Below, one piece after another: positions 28,116 through 37,873 of a stretch of DNA of 64,000 nt. Each line of letters starts with the position of its first letter. Position 1 is the stretch's first letter. The stretch lies in contig JAUIBR010000013.1 in assembly GCA_030427705.1 (NCBI GenBank), forward strand, positions 62,001 to 126,000. Direction: 5' to 3'. The notes under the pieces are model-generated. The model was not told the DNA's origin, did not search any database, and worked only from the letters and a program-made list of their open reading frames with translations. The position numbers were made by a program, and so were the translations under genes. This stretch comes from a bacterium. Lineage in GTDB: Bacteria > Myxococcota_A > Bradymonadia > Bradymonadales > Bradymonadaceae.

Positions 28116-30484
28116 AACTCGTACAAGAGCTCGTCGACCTTCTGGGCCTGTTTGGTACCTCGCGTCGGCGAAAACTCCATCGGCGCGCTGCCTTTCACAA
28201 ACGCATAGGGAACCCCATACTCGTTCGGCGGCGCCCGCAACCCGGTCGTTGGGTCGATCGGCACGTACTCCACGTCTTCTGGTGGATTCTCCGGCCAGGT
28301 GACGTTGCCGTCCTCTGCAACACGGGCATAGGGCGCATAATACGCCTGAAACGCCGGCATTGCTGAGGTCGCACCATGCTCGCCCTTACCCAGGGCGTGG
28401 TCGTTTTTGTCGCTGCCCGTCCAAACGACAGTAGTCGTGTGGTCATCAAATCCCACGAACCAGCCATCATACGTATTGGTGGTACCCGTCTTACCCGCGA
28501 CCAACCACTCTTTGGGCAGGTCATGTGCGGTGCCACTTGTGACGACGCGACGCAGCAGGTCCTTCATCACGAAGGCAACCCCCTGCGTTGTCGCTCGGTC
28601 CGGTAGGGGTTGGATCGTTGCAAAACGATCTAGCCTTGCGGCCATCGAAAGTCCGCCGTCTTGGAACTGCAGTGCATCATGTTCGACCCGACCATCGGTT
28701 GTTTTGAAGTAGGCGTGGGGATGCACATCGCCGCGGCGCCCGGAGCGCTGGAAGGCCATGTAGATCCGCGCGACCTCCCAAGGTTGAATGCACGATGAAC
28801 CAAGGCTCATGCTGTCTGTTGGGTCTAAGACCGAGACGACGCCCATCTTGCGGGCACGCTTGACGATGGAGTGGGCTCCCAAGTGCCGTAGGAGGTTGAC
28901 GGTCGGGATATTGCGGCTCCACGCGAGGGCATTGGCCAAGGTGATATAGCCCTTGAAGTTGCGGTCTGCGTTACGCGGCGTCCAGATTTCGCCGCGCGAG
29001 GATTCTAGTTGGGTGGGAACATCGCTGAGCATGGTCGCCGCCGAGATTCCGCGGCTGAGCGCCTCGCTGTAGACAACCGGCTTGAACACGCTGCCTGGCT
29101 GACGACAACCCATGAAGGCGCGGTCGAACTCACTGCTTCGAACGTCAAACGCACCTGCGCTGGCGATGGGCCTCCCGCTAGTGGAGTCGACGGTCAGGAA
29201 CGCGCCTTCATACGCGGGTTTTTGGACAATGCCCTGAGCGTCGGTATCGACGAACACAACCTCGTCGCCTTTGAACACCGACCGGAAGTCCTTCAGATAC
29301 TCGGGACGTTTGTAGTGACGTTTTGTGGTGTTTGGCTCAAGCCACGCGTTGTCCTTGAGCGCCAATTTCTGTGTTTCGGCGCCGATGGCGACCGTCAGTT
29401 CGTTCCGTTCGGCCTCTACGACGCGACCAACACGGTAGCGCCCGTTTTGCGCCGAGGTCAGCTCGTCGAATTTCTGAGCGTCAACCACCGTCGCTGGCGC
29501 ACCACGCCAGCCTTGCCGCTGGTCGAGGTCAAGCAATGCCTGCCTCAGCGAAGTGCGCGCACGAGCCGTTGCGACGGGATTTTGTGGCCAGATCGCGATC
29601 AACCCTTTCTGACCCCAGGCCTCATCGCCGTAGAGGTCCTTGATCGTTCGAATCGCCCCATAGACCGGCCCCGGCATTCGGTCACGGTTGAAGTCATTCC
29701 ACTCGGCCACCTGGATTTCTGCGTCCGCTGCCGCGTCGTGTTCGGCCTGCGAGATCATCCCAAGCTCCAGCATTCGCCGAATGACTCGGTCCTTTTGCTT
29801 TTTGGCGGCGTCAGGGTCGGTAATCGGATTCAGTGTCGAAGGCGCCGGTAGAATCCCGGCAATGGTCGCCATCTCGTGCAGCTCTAAATCACGCGGGTCT
29901 TTAGCAAAGTACCGCCAGGATGCCGCGGTCACGCCTTCGGCACGGTGACCTAAGAAGACAGAACGCAGGTATGTATCCAAGATCTGCTGTTTGGAGTAGA
30001 TGGCCTCGAGTCGGCGCGCCAGAAGGAGTTCTTCGACTTTGCGTTTATAGGTCTTCTCGCTCGAGAGAAACTGTTTTGCGACCTGTTGCGTGATGGTCGA
30101 TGCGCCTTGGACCGTCTTTCCGGCCCGATAGTTCTGCAATGCTGCCCGCAAGATGGCCCGGCTGCTGAACGCCGAATGCACGAAGAAGTCCTCGTCCTCT
30201 GCGGCCAGGAAAGACGCGATAAGCAAGGGCGGAAGCTCATGATATGGAACGCCCGTCGACGTCGGCGCACCGGCGAGCTGCCAGCCATCGACCGTCTCGA
30301 CCCTGGAGCCGAACTTCGGTTGAAGGAGGTCCAGATTCGGCACCTCCGGCACCGCACCCGCAAGCGAAAGTAACTCCTGCGCGACGTAGACGCCGGCCGG
30401 AAGCGGTGCCCAGATCAACACCACGAAAAGCGCGCGGATGATGACGCCAAGCACTCCCCCACGCCGAGGATTTTCAATCTGCAT
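28112..30484 (-). CDS. Class A penicillin-binding protein (glycosyltransferase/transpeptidase)
   Basis: 790 residues, normal for PBP1-type enzymes. It polymerises lipid II and crosslinks peptidoglycan in the periplasm, anchored by an N-terminal helix (residues ~12-35). GT51 domain: catalytic Glu96 in AAEDEDFF and the GASTITQQVAK motif (residues ~125-140), then LLARRLEAIYSKQQILDTYL. Transpeptidase domain: SVFK with the nucleophile Ser near residue 467, SRN near 521 and KTGTTN near 663, all intact. It starts 6 nt after a propeller lipoprotein gene that follows tkt, so the three may be co-transcribed. The ribosome site of the ATG at 30484 is weak, consistent with coupling. Its 3' end overlaps the convergent small membrane-protein ORF. 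Confidence 0.95.
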   Translation of the reverse strand: MQIENPRRGGVLGVIIRALFVVLIWAPLPAGVYVAQELLSLAGAVPEVPNLDLLQPKFGSRVETVDGWQLAGAPTSTGVPYHELPPLLIASFLAAEDEDFFVHSAFSSRAILRAALQNYRAGKTVQGASTITQQVAKQFLSSEKTYKRKVEELLLARRLEAIYSKQQILDTYLRSVFLGHRAEGVTAASWRYFAKDPRDLELHEMATIAGILPAPSTLNPITDPDAAKKQKDRVIRRMLELGMISQAEHDAAADAEIQVAEWNDFNRDRMPGPVYGAIRTIKDLYGDEAWGQKGLIAIWPQNPVATARARTSLRQALLDLDQRQGWRGAPATVVDAQKFDELTSAQNGRYRVGRVVEAERNELTVAIGAETQKLALKDNAWLEPNTTKRHYKRPEYLKDFRSVFKGDEVVFVDTDAQGIVQKPAYEGAFLTVDSTSGRPIASAGAFDVRSSEFDRAFMGCRQPGSVFKPVVYSEALSRGISAATMLSDVPTQLESSRGEIWTPRNADRNFKGYITLANALAWSRNIPTVNLLRHLGAHSIVKRARKMGVVSVLDPTDSMSLGSSCIQPWEVARIYMAFQRSGRRGDVHPHAYFKTTDGRVEHDALQFQDGGLSMAARLDRFATIQPLPDRATTQGVAFVMKDLLRRVVTSGTAHDLPKEWLVAGKTGTTNTYDGWFVGFDDHTTTVVWTGSDKNDHALGKGEHGATSAMPAFQAYYAPYARVAEDGNVTWPENPPEDVEYVPIDPTTGLRAPPNEYGVPYAFVKGSAPMEFSPTRGTKQAQKVDELLYEF

Positions 30485-30490
30485 CTACGG

Positions 30491-32515
30491 TTATTGTTCG
30501 AGTCTTCGAGCTAGCTGAAGCTCGGAGATGATCTCACCGTCCTCATCGTAACGTCCACCCTGAAAGAGGACGTGGGGGCCAACAAGTGCGCGCACACGGC
30601 CGCCAATCTCGCTGACGGTGGTCGGTTCGTCGTCTGTCCACAAGTATGCTCGGACTCCTAACACACACGTTTCGCCGCAATTGTCGGGCACGAATCGATA
30701 GGCCATGCCGAATTCGTTCTGCAACACCTCTTGATTTCTGACGGCTGAGTTTTCGATGACACGATACTCACCCATGTCCGCATCGTACCGCCCCATCGCT
30801 GTGGTCGAGCGCGTTCCGGTTTGGGTGTCATAGCGTAGGTCGATGGTCTTGAGGTCGTTGGATGTCGTCAGCTGCTTGACGTTGAAACCGTCAGCTACAG
30901 TACGTACGCCGGCGGGGGTGAACATCGCGACGCGTTGAGCGGAGGCCGTATCCTGCACATAGATGATCCGGTCGTGATTCGCACTGGCTTTTGGCGCCGC
31001 GCAATCCTCCAGAATCGTGATGTCCGAGGCGATGGTCGCACCACTTTCGTTGCCCGGAATCCACTGCCCCAGAAACACAGCGCCGTTTTCGTCTTCGTAC
31101 GGGAACATCATCGTCGACCCGTCGTCGGCGATGTCGAGCCCGCAGGCCGTCGAGTGTGCGCTGGAGGTCAATGTCCAAACAAGTTGGTCAACCGAGTCGT
31201 ACGCTGCGATCGCGTTCGTGGCGCCTTGAGTGTCGAAATACCCGATCCAACGACCCGAAGCGTCCATCGTAATCGGTGTCAGAATCGCGGGAACCGATGG
31301 GTCTGTCTCATCCGCATTCAGTCGAAGAATCTCGTCGGTGTAGATGACCTGAAGATTCACGATATCGTACACGACCATCCGCGGCCGGAAGCCCGAATAC
31401 GTAAGCGAGAGCTTGGCGCTATCGCTGCTGTAAATCACCTGCTCCGTAACACCCGTCGAGATGATGGTCCGGGTCGAACCGGCTTCTACGTCCAGCAGCG
31501 TTGGCCCGCGTCCGGTGAACACCGCGAACTTGCCGTCAGGTGAGAAGGCATTCTCGGGGAATGTAATGGTGGGCGTGACCAGGATGGCCTTCTCGGCCTC
31601 CAAGTCATAGAGCACATCGTTGCGCTCCTCAAAGTGGATGACCGCAAAGCGACCGAACGACTCAAACGAGGTCGACTTTTGGATCGCAACTTGGACCAGG
31701 GCATCGTCTGCCGGGTTGTAGAATCGAGTGCCTTCCGACTCGTCACTGATGAATAGAGTCTTGCCGTCATCGATGAATCGAGCGAATTCCGCCGACGGGG
31801 CTGGAGTCTTCTCGCGAAGCTCCGGCGTAAACAGAACCGGCTGCAGCGGGTCCGCCATCGTACGGTAGAGCACCCGACCAGACTCGCCCTCTTCAATATC
31901 GATGACCTCACCGTCTTCGCCGAACGAGGAATCGATAATCAACGCCGTCCGTGCGACGAAGTCGAGCATCGCCAGGCTGCCGTCTGGGCGGCTTGCATAG
32001 CCGATATGCCCGCCTTTGGCCGGTAGCCATATATTCGTGAGCTGTCCTGCGAACGTGACAAATTCTTCGGATTCAGCGGTCCAAGCATTTAGAACCAGCT
32101 TGTTACCCAGCGCGGCTCCGACCACGTAATCACCCGTTTCCGGATTTGCCCAGAGCAGACCGGGACCTGGTGCTGACGTTTCGACTTGCTCACGCTCGGC
32201 CGTTTCCGCATTCCAGATGGAGACCTGACCGGCGGTGTTTGGGAATGTGACGAATAATGAGGTTCCTTCAATGACCTGAATCGGTGCATCGGGGTCGGAT
32301 TCGACGGTAACGATATCGTACGCACCGGTCTCTGTGCCCATGTCTTCTTCGGGCATGTCTTCCGCATCCATCCCCATATCAACGCCATTGTTGACCATGC
32401 CGTCGTCCGGCACGATGACCACAATATCCCGGTTTCCAACGGGATTTTCCTCTGAGTCACCGCAACCCAGTGCGGCGACAGTGAGTCCGATGGTGATGAG
32501 TGCAAAAAACTTCAA
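30491..32515 (-). CDS. Beta-propeller lipoprotein
   Basis: 674 residues. The start is TTG at 32515, chosen because GGAGAAGG lies a few nt upstream and the product begins [23 protein letters not shown], a lipoprotein signal with lipobox ALGC. Residues ~30-65 are a Met/Asp-rich linker ([16 protein letters not shown]). The remainder is a series of WD40/TolB-like blades ([55 protein letters not shown]). It probably lies at the outer membrane; partner unknown. The PBP gene starts 6 nt after its stop, so a link to peptidoglycan synthesis is possible by context only. tkt ends 52 nt upstream. Confidence 0.7.
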   Translation of the reverse strand: MKFFALITIGLTVAALGCGDSEENPVGNRDIVVIVPDDGMVNNGVDMGMDAEDMPEEDMGTETGAYDIVTVESDPDAPIQVIEGTSLFVTFPNTAGQVSIWNAETAEREQVETSAPGPGLLWANPETGDYVVGAALGNKLVLNAWTAESEEFVTFAGQLTNIWLPAKGGHIGYASRPDGSLAMLDFVARTALIIDSSFGEDGEVIDIEEGESGRVLYRTMADPLQPVLFTPELREKTPAPSAEFARFIDDGKTLFISDESEGTRFYNPADDALVQVAIQKSTSFESFGRFAVIHFEERNDVLYDLEAEKAILVTPTITFPENAFSPDGKFAVFTGRGPTLLDVEAGSTRTIISTGVTEQVIYSSDSAKLSLTYSGFRPRMVVYDIVNLQVIYTDEILRLNADETDPSVPAILTPITMDASGRWIGYFDTQGATNAIAAYDSVDQLVWTLTSSAHSTACGLDIADDGSTMMFPYEDENGAVFLGQWIPGNESGATIASDITILEDCAAPKASANHDRIIYVQDTASAQRVAMFTPAGVRTVADGFNVKQLTTSNDLKTIDLRYDTQTGTRSTTAMGRYDADMGEYRVIENSAVRNQEVLQNEFGMAYRFVPDNCGETCVLGVRAYLWTDDEPTTVSEIGGRVRALVGPHVLFQGGRYDEDGEIISELQLARRLEQ

Positions 32516-32567
32516 ACCTTCTCCAAATGCGTAACGGCGCCGATTGTGCGCTGTTCGGCTACGAAAT

Positions 32568-34568
32568 TCAAATTTCGTCGCCTTCCAAGAGGGCTTGCGC
32601 CTGCTCCACGATGTTCTCGGCTGTGAAACCGAACTTTTGGAACAAGACCTCGGCAGGCGCAGATGCGCCGAACCGGTCGATACCGATCACGACGCCCTCA
32701 CGTCCGACATAGCGCTCCCAACCAAACGTGGAGCCGGCTTCGACGGCCAGCCGTTTGCTGCCAGGATTCAAGACCGTGTCGATCCAATCCTGCCCTTGTG
32801 CCTCGAAGAGTTCCCAGCATGGAAGACTGACCACACGGACACTTACGCCAGCTTCGGCAAGCGAATTGAAAGCATCGTACGCGATGGCAACCTCACTTCC
32901 GCTCGCGATGATGACCAGTTCTGGGTCATCGTCGGTCTCTGCAAGGATATATCCGCCGTTCGTTGCATCGCCATTCATGCCCTTCTGCGCCAATTCTTCG
33001 CGATCGAGCGTCGGGACGTTTTGTCGGGTCAAGACAAGACCCGAAGGGCCGTCTGTGCGCTCGATGGCTTTGATCCAGCACTCACGAACTTCGTTCGCAT
33101 CACCGGGTCGAAGCACCCAATAGTTCGGCATCGCGCGCAACGAAGCGATCTGCTCGATGGGTTGGTGCGTCGGACCGTCTTCGCCCAATCCGATGGAATC
33201 GTGCGTGAAGACCATCAATGATGGAATATGGCTCAAGGCCGCCAGACGAAGTGCGGGTCGCATGTAGTCGGCGAACACCAGGAACGTCGCGCCAAACCCA
33301 CGAACAGCGCCGTGCAGACACATGCCGTTGGCGATGGCAGCCATGGCGTGTTCACGCACACCCCAGTGGATGTTCTGACCGTTGAAGTTGCCCTTCTCGA
33401 TGACACCAAACTCAGGATGCAGCGTCTTGGTCGACCCGGCCAAGTCGGCGGAGCCGCCCGTCAACTCTGGAAGCTCTGCATAGAGCTTTGCGATGACCTT
33501 GCCGCCCGATGCGCGCGTCGCCATGCCCTTGGCGTCAGCTTCAAAATTCGGAAGCGCGTCAGTCCAGCCGTCGGGAAGCCCACCAAAGAGGCGCCGATGC
33601 AGCTCGGCGTGTTGTTCAGGGTTCGACGACTCAAACGCCGAAAGCTTCTTGTTCCACGCTGACTCACGCTCCGCACCGGAACCGCGGGCGTCCATATGGG
33701 CGCGAACGTCCTCAGGCACGAAAAACGGCTCAAATGGCCATCCGTAGCTCGCTTTGGTTTCGCGGATTTCGTCGTCTCCCAGTGGTGAACCATGCGAGCT
33801 GGACTTGTCGGCTTTGTTCGGTGAACCAAACCCAATCACGGTTCGAAGCGAAATCAAGCTCGGTCGCTCGGTCTCGGCCTTTGCGCGCTCGATCGCGGCA
33901 TCGATGGCCTCAACGTCATTGCCGTCTTCAACGCGGTCAACGTGCCAGCCGTACGATTCATACCGCTTGAGCACATCTTCAGTGAACGAGATGTCCGTGC
34001 GACCGTCGATGGTGATTTGGTTGTCATCAAACAAGAAGATGAGCTTACCCAAACCCCAATGGCCTGCCAGCGAGCTTGCCTCGGCGGTGACGCCTTCCAT
34101 CAGGTCGCCGTCCGAGCAGATGCCGAAGGTGTAGTGGTCGATGACGTCGCCAAACCGAGCGTTCAATTGTGCTTCTGCCAATGCCATTCCGACCGCAGTG
34201 CTCAGCCCCTGACCGAGCGGACCGGTCGTCGTCTCAATGCCAGGGGTCATCCCGACCTCCGGGTGGCCCGGTGTGATGCTGCCCCATTGACGGAAGTTCT
34301 TAATCTCATCCATCGAGACCTGATATCCGGTCAGGTTCAACAAGCTGTAGATCAACATCGACGCATGCCCATTCGACAGGACAAAACGATCGCGGTTCGC
34401 CCAACGTGGGTTTGCTGGATTGTGTCGCAGGTGGCGCGTCCAAAGCGTGTAGGCTGCGGCGGCGAGACCCATTGGTGCGCCAGGGTGGCCGCTATTGGCC
34501 TTCTGAACTGCGTCCATCGAGAGGGTACGAATTGTGTTGATGCTGAGTTGGCTGATGTCGTCCGACAT
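32568..34568 (-). CDS. tkt: Transketolase
   Basis: 666 residues, normal length. Thiamine-diphosphate enzyme of the non-oxidative pentose phosphate pathway, exchanging two-carbon units between ketose and aldose phosphates in the cytoplasm. Motifs: [10 protein letters not shown] (residues ~25-34), [10 protein letters not shown], the TPP site [16 protein letters not shown] running to DDNQ, catalytic Glu in WGVREHAM, and the pyrimidine-domain segment [17 protein letters not shown]. All expected residues are seen. The ATG at 34568 follows AGGAG at 6-nt spacing. It is followed 52 nt later by the propeller lipoprotein and PBP genes on the same strand. Confidence 0.97.
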   Translation of the reverse strand: MSDDISQLSINTIRTLSMDAVQKANSGHPGAPMGLAAAAYTLWTRHLRHNPANPRWANRDRFVLSNGHASMLIYSLLNLTGYQVSMDEIKNFRQWGSITPGHPEVGMTPGIETTTGPLGQGLSTAVGMALAEAQLNARFGDVIDHYTFGICSDGDLMEGVTAEASSLAGHWGLGKLIFLFDDNQITIDGRTDISFTEDVLKRYESYGWHVDRVEDGNDVEAIDAAIERAKAETERPSLISLRTVIGFGSPNKADKSSSHGSPLGDDEIRETKASYGWPFEPFFVPEDVRAHMDARGSGAERESAWNKKLSAFESSNPEQHAELHRRLFGGLPDGWTDALPNFEADAKGMATRASGGKVIAKLYAELPELTGGSADLAGSTKTLHPEFGVIEKGNFNGQNIHWGVREHAMAAIANGMCLHGAVRGFGATFLVFADYMRPALRLAALSHIPSLMVFTHDSIGLGEDGPTHQPIEQIASLRAMPNYWVLRPGDANEVRECWIKAIERTDGPSGLVLTRQNVPTLDREELAQKGMNGDATNGGYILAETDDDPELVIIASGSEVAIAYDAFNSLAEAGVSVRVVSLPCWELFEAQGQDWIDTVLNPGSKRLAVEAGSTFGWERYVGREGVVIGIDRFGASAPAEVLFQKFGFTAENIVEQAQALLEGDEI

Positions 34569-34725
34569 TTTGGCTCCTGAGGAAATCGAAGCGATAGCGG
34601 GCGTTGTTCTCAGACTTTATGACCCGAAAGTCAAGTGACTCGGTGCACCTACATAAGTGCATGAAAATCTTAGATCCGAAGTGGTTGAGGCTCGTTTGAT
34701 ACAGAAAGCGATGAAAGAGGTTCTG

Positions 34726-35652
34726 ATGCGAACGACACTTCAAGCCACATTAAGCATCCTCGTCCTCATGTGCATTTTTGCGTGTGACGCGATGGGCCAG
34801 ACCGCGCTCCCCCTTACTGGCGAGGTCCTGCGTCCTCTGAAAAACCAGACGGATGCGGAGCTGCTCGAGAAGTACAAATGGCTGGGTTCGACGTATGACA
34901 TTCCGAGCGAACTGGCGACGCTTGACCGCGCTTTTCCTGCGCCGTCGGGGTACTGGCGAGTTGAAGTTAAGACCGGTTCCTACGCTGGATTCTTGCGTCG
35001 TTTGCCCCTTCGGACCGATCGAACCAACGTCCTATCGTATAAAGGCTCTCGGCTTGGCAGCCCGTCAGCAGCCATCGTTGCGATCGATGTCGGCGACCGA
35101 AATCTGCAGCAATGTGCCGACTCAGCCATACGCCTTCACGCCGAATACCTGTGGTCAATTGGCCAAGGTGACGCGGCGAGCTACCACTTCACGTCAGGCG
35201 ATATCAGTACATGGAAAGATTGGCGTCGAGGTGAGCGTTTCAAAGTCTCCGGGTCGAAGGTCCAGCGCGTACTTGGACGTCGCGTGGCGAATGACCATGT
35301 GCACTTCCGAGACTATCTGGAGCATCTTTTTCGGTACGCCGGCACCCGGTCCCTGGCGCGCGATTCTCAGAAGGTCCAAATCAACGATGTGCAGGGGGGC
35401 GACTTCTTTGTGACTCCCGGCTCTCCCGGGCACGCGGTCGTGGTCTTGGATGTGGTCGAGAATGCCAAAGGAGACCGGCTGGCCTTGATTGGCCAGGGCT
35501 TCATGCCCGCCCAGGACTTTCATGTCGTCAAAACCAGCAACCGTCGCTACGCACTAGACGGCGTTTGGTTCAAGCTGCCAGCCGCAGATGGAAAGATCCA
35601 CACGCCCTCGTGGGCTGCATTCCAATCCTCTGAGTTGCGCCGGTTCGACTAG
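34726..35652 (+). CDS. DUF4846-like secreted protein
   Basis: 308 residues from the ATG at 34726, chosen for its AGAGG at 5-nt spacing and because the product then begins MRTTLQATLSILVLMCIFACD, a signal peptide or lipoprotein signal (possible lipobox IFAC). An ATG at 34657 would add 23 non-signal residues. The body has the features of DUF4846: GYWRVEVKTGSYAGFLRRLP, then QQCADSAIRLHAEYLW, TSGDISTWKDW, and near the end GGDFFVTPGSPGHAVVVLDV with a conserved His. The family is secreted and of unknown function; the conserved Cys/His spacing suggests possible hydrolase activity (inference). It is divergent from tkt and convergent with the next gene, overlapping its end by 4 nt. Confidence 0.8.
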   Translation: MRTTLQATLSILVLMCIFACDAMGQTALPLTGEVLRPLKNQTDAELLEKYKWLGSTYDIPSELATLDRAFPAPSGYWRVEVKTGSYAGFLRRLPLRTDRTNVLSYKGSRLGSPSAAIVAIDVGDRNLQQCADSAIRLHAEYLWSIGQGDAASYHFTSGDISTWKDWRRGERFKVSGSKVQRVLGRRVANDHVHFRDYLEHLFRYAGTRSLARDSQKVQINDVQGGDFFVTPGSPGHAVVVLDVVENAKGDRLALIGQGFMPAQDFHVVKTSNRRYALDGVWFKLPAADGKIHTPSWAAFQSSELRRFD

Positions 35653-36866
35653 TCTTGTGGTCTGGAAATGACTTCTAAACGGCAAGAACCGTTAGTGCAT
35701 GTGTAGTACGAGATGACCAAAAGGTCGTCAGCGTCAATGGCCGTCGACACGCCGTAGGTTTCCCCAACAAACACAGTCTCAACTTCGATAGAACCATCGG
35801 CGCGAAACTTGGCGAGCCGAAGGTCGTCGTTGCTGTCGTTGTAGGCCACGTACAACGTGCCATCCTGACCACCGACCATCGACGAATAGCCGGCTAGCCG
35901 TTCTCCCTGGGCGACCCGAATATCCGAGTCCAAATCCATGAGATCGCCGCAAGTCACCGCAAGACGCGAGTTATCATCGGCGGCAATGCAGGCCATGCCG
36001 GATGGCCATACGACCAACGAGCTGGGATGTTCAGGGTCGAAGCCACCGTAATACTGCGTTCCAAGCCAAGCGCTCTGCTCCAAGCTGAACACTGCGACAC
36101 CCCAATCCTGATTTCGCCCGCGGCGATGAACCAGGTACAGATTACCTTGACCATCCGCCCCCAGACCACGCTCCAAAGCGGCCTGTGCGTTGCCGATATC
36201 AAGATTGGGAAGCGAGAGATATTCGCCACGACTGAACACAAACAGTCGCACGGGGTCGCCCTGCGTGTTCGCGTAGGTAAAGAACATGCGCTCGCCATCG
36301 GGCGTCAAATCGAAACCATCTGAGACCCCGGTCCGAGTGACCGGGAATCGATGGAACTCGTATTCGCCATCGGCTACACGCCGTGCGGCTTTGAAGGTGT
36401 TATCGGTTGGGTCCAGGAAAGCGACGATAGGCTCGTTTGGTACGGCGACGTTGACACCAAAGGTCCCGTCCTGCCGTTTGATATCTTCGAACTGCCATAC
36501 GCCGCCGCGCCGTTTGTAGGCCATCGACAACTGGACGTCCAAACACTGTTGGGTGGGGCAGGAATGGTAGGCTAGCCAGATGGTTCCGTCGTCATCGACG
36601 GCCAGCGAGGTTCGGTCGTTCAAGGCGCGTTGGAACGAAACGTCCGGGACGACCTCTTCTGGAACCCAACCCATGTCGACTGCGGGTCCGCCCAAGTCCA
36701 CCTCAAATCCAGCGTCTATCAGGATGGGGTCGCCGTTGATGGGGACGTTGTTTAGCCGATCCTCTGGCAATTCCTCTTGCAGATCCCAGCCAACCGCGCG
36801 GTCTTCGCAGTTTGAGCACCCCGTCAGAAGCACCAGAAAGACGATGAGAATTCGTGCTCTAGACAC
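35649..36866 (-). CDS. Propeller-type lipoprotein, hypothetical
   Basis: About 405 residues. Two GTG starts are possible. I prefer 36866 (GGGG 6 nt upstream; product MSRARILIVFLVLLTGCSNC, a lipoprotein signal with lipobox LTGC) over 36878, which has no ribosome site. The mature part starts with a short acidic linker (PAVDMGWVPEE). It then shows repeated beta-propeller-like blades: LAVDDDGTIWLAYHSC, GADGQGNLYLVHRRG, DGTLYVAYNDS, AIDADDLLVISYYTC. Function unknown. The start lies inside the end of the TPR gene upstream, so the two are probably translated together. Confidence 0.65.
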   Translation of the reverse strand: MSRARILIVFLVLLTGCSNCEDRAVGWDLQEELPEDRLNNVPINGDPILIDAGFEVDLGGPAVDMGWVPEEVVPDVSFQRALNDRTSLAVDDDGTIWLAYHSCPTQQCLDVQLSMAYKRRGGVWQFEDIKRQDGTFGVNVAVPNEPIVAFLDPTDNTFKAARRVADGEYEFHRFPVTRTGVSDGFDLTPDGERMFFTYANTQGDPVRLFVFSRGEYLSLPNLDIGNAQAALERGLGADGQGNLYLVHRRGRNQDWGVAVFSLEQSAWLGTQYYGGFDPEHPSSLVVWPSGMACIAADDNSRLAVTCGDLMDLDSDIRVAQGERLAGYSSMVGGQDGTLYVAYNDSNDDLRLAKFRADGSIEVETVFVGETYGVSTAIDADDLLVISYYTCTNGSCRLEVISRPQD

Positions 36867-37761
36867 GAGGAACCCCACCGTATCGCCGATTGGCCTTGAG
36901 GAATTTCTTCATGTCTGGCCACTGGATTCCCAGGTAGTCAAACTCACCTGGGCGTGTGGGCTTCGTCGCGCGAATCAACCCTTCATATTGCGAGCCTGTC
37001 TCGCCAGCTTGATAGAGCGCGAACGCGCGCAAAACCATCAAACCTCGGAATGAGGGCGGCCTGAGCTGTTCGAACGCGGTGTCCCAATGTTGGTCCATCA
37101 CCCAGAGCGCGGCTTTGGGGTCTCTACGACGCAGCGCGATGACGCTATCTGCAAACACTAAACGAAATTGCTCGGATTCATGCAGGGTCTGCTTGGCATA
37201 CTCACGATGTGTCTTGGCTTCATTGATCATACCCATCAACCCAAGACACGTCGCCATCTCGGCATGCAGGTACGGCTCATATCCGCCATTCGGACCGCGA
37301 TCGAAGGTCCGGGAATGGTAGACGGCGTTGAAGAGGGACATCGCCTTCTTTAGCCGTCCCTCCAACATATAGGTGACGGCCCGATTGAAGACGTACACAG
37401 CGTGCGCGGATTGCTTCACTTCGGTCCGTGAGAGCTGCTCAAACTCGCGAGCGGCATCATGCAGATTGCCGTTGTTCAACAATTCAATCGCGTTCTGATT
37501 CTTCGATATGGCGGCGGCGCCCTCGCGCGTCGCGCCGAGGAAGATCACATAGGTGCAGACCATTCCGGCAAGCATCCATGCGGGTGCGCTGAACGTGAAC
37601 GCCAGCATCATCGCCATGACAAAGAAGAAACCGGTGCCAATACGCCGTGTGCGGCGCGGCCGGTAGTGTTTCTCGGTCGGCAGCATGTCGGTATACGACA
37701 TCCGCGATTCGAGCTGATTTGACACGGGCCGAGCCCGAATCATTTCGGTCTGTGAGGGCAT
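36859..37761 (-). CDS. TPR-like membrane protein
   Basis: 300 residues. An N-terminal ~40-residue cytoplasmic segment is followed by two closely spaced membrane helices (IGTGFFFVMAMMLAFTF and APAWMLAGMVCTYVIFLGA, residues ~41-80). After these come helical TPR-like repeats (IELLNNGNLHDAAREFEQLS, YMLEGRLKKAMSLFNAVYH). The repeats suggest protein-protein interaction; orientation is unclear. The ATG at 37761 lacks a clear ribosome site, so an internal Met is possible. Its 3' end overlaps the propeller lipoprotein start, suggesting co-expression. Confidence 0.65.
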   Translation of the reverse strand: MPSQTEMIRARPVSNQLESRMSYTDMLPTEKHYRPRRTRRIGTGFFFVMAMMLAFTFSAPAWMLAGMVCTYVIFLGATREGAAAISKNQNAIELLNNGNLHDAAREFEQLSRTEVKQSAHAVYVFNRAVTYMLEGRLKKAMSLFNAVYHSRTFDRGPNGGYEPYLHAEMATCLGLMGMINEAKTHREYAKQTLHESEQFRLVFADSVIALRRRDPKAALWVMDQHWDTAFEQLRPPSFRGLMVLRAFALYQAGETGSQYEGLIRATKPTRPGEFDYLGIQWPDMKKFLKANRRYGGVPRV

Positions 37762-37873
37762 GTGACTAATTGGACCTAATCAAACATCGCCAAACGCAGT
37801 CTAGTTATATCAAATCTGCAGGCGTTTCGCTTCGCGTTCTTTTGAAGCGATCCAGAAGAGGGTTTATTTCCCG

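Noticed and set aside
32561-32578. ACGAAATT-CA-AATTTCGT palindrome at the tkt stop
   Set aside because: AT-rich 8-bp arms without a GC stem or T tract; may be chance.
37828-37849. Hairpin CGCTTC/GAAGCG as terminator of the ATP-grasp gene
   Set aside because: Loop of 10 nt, stem not GC-rich, and no T tract on the minus strand.
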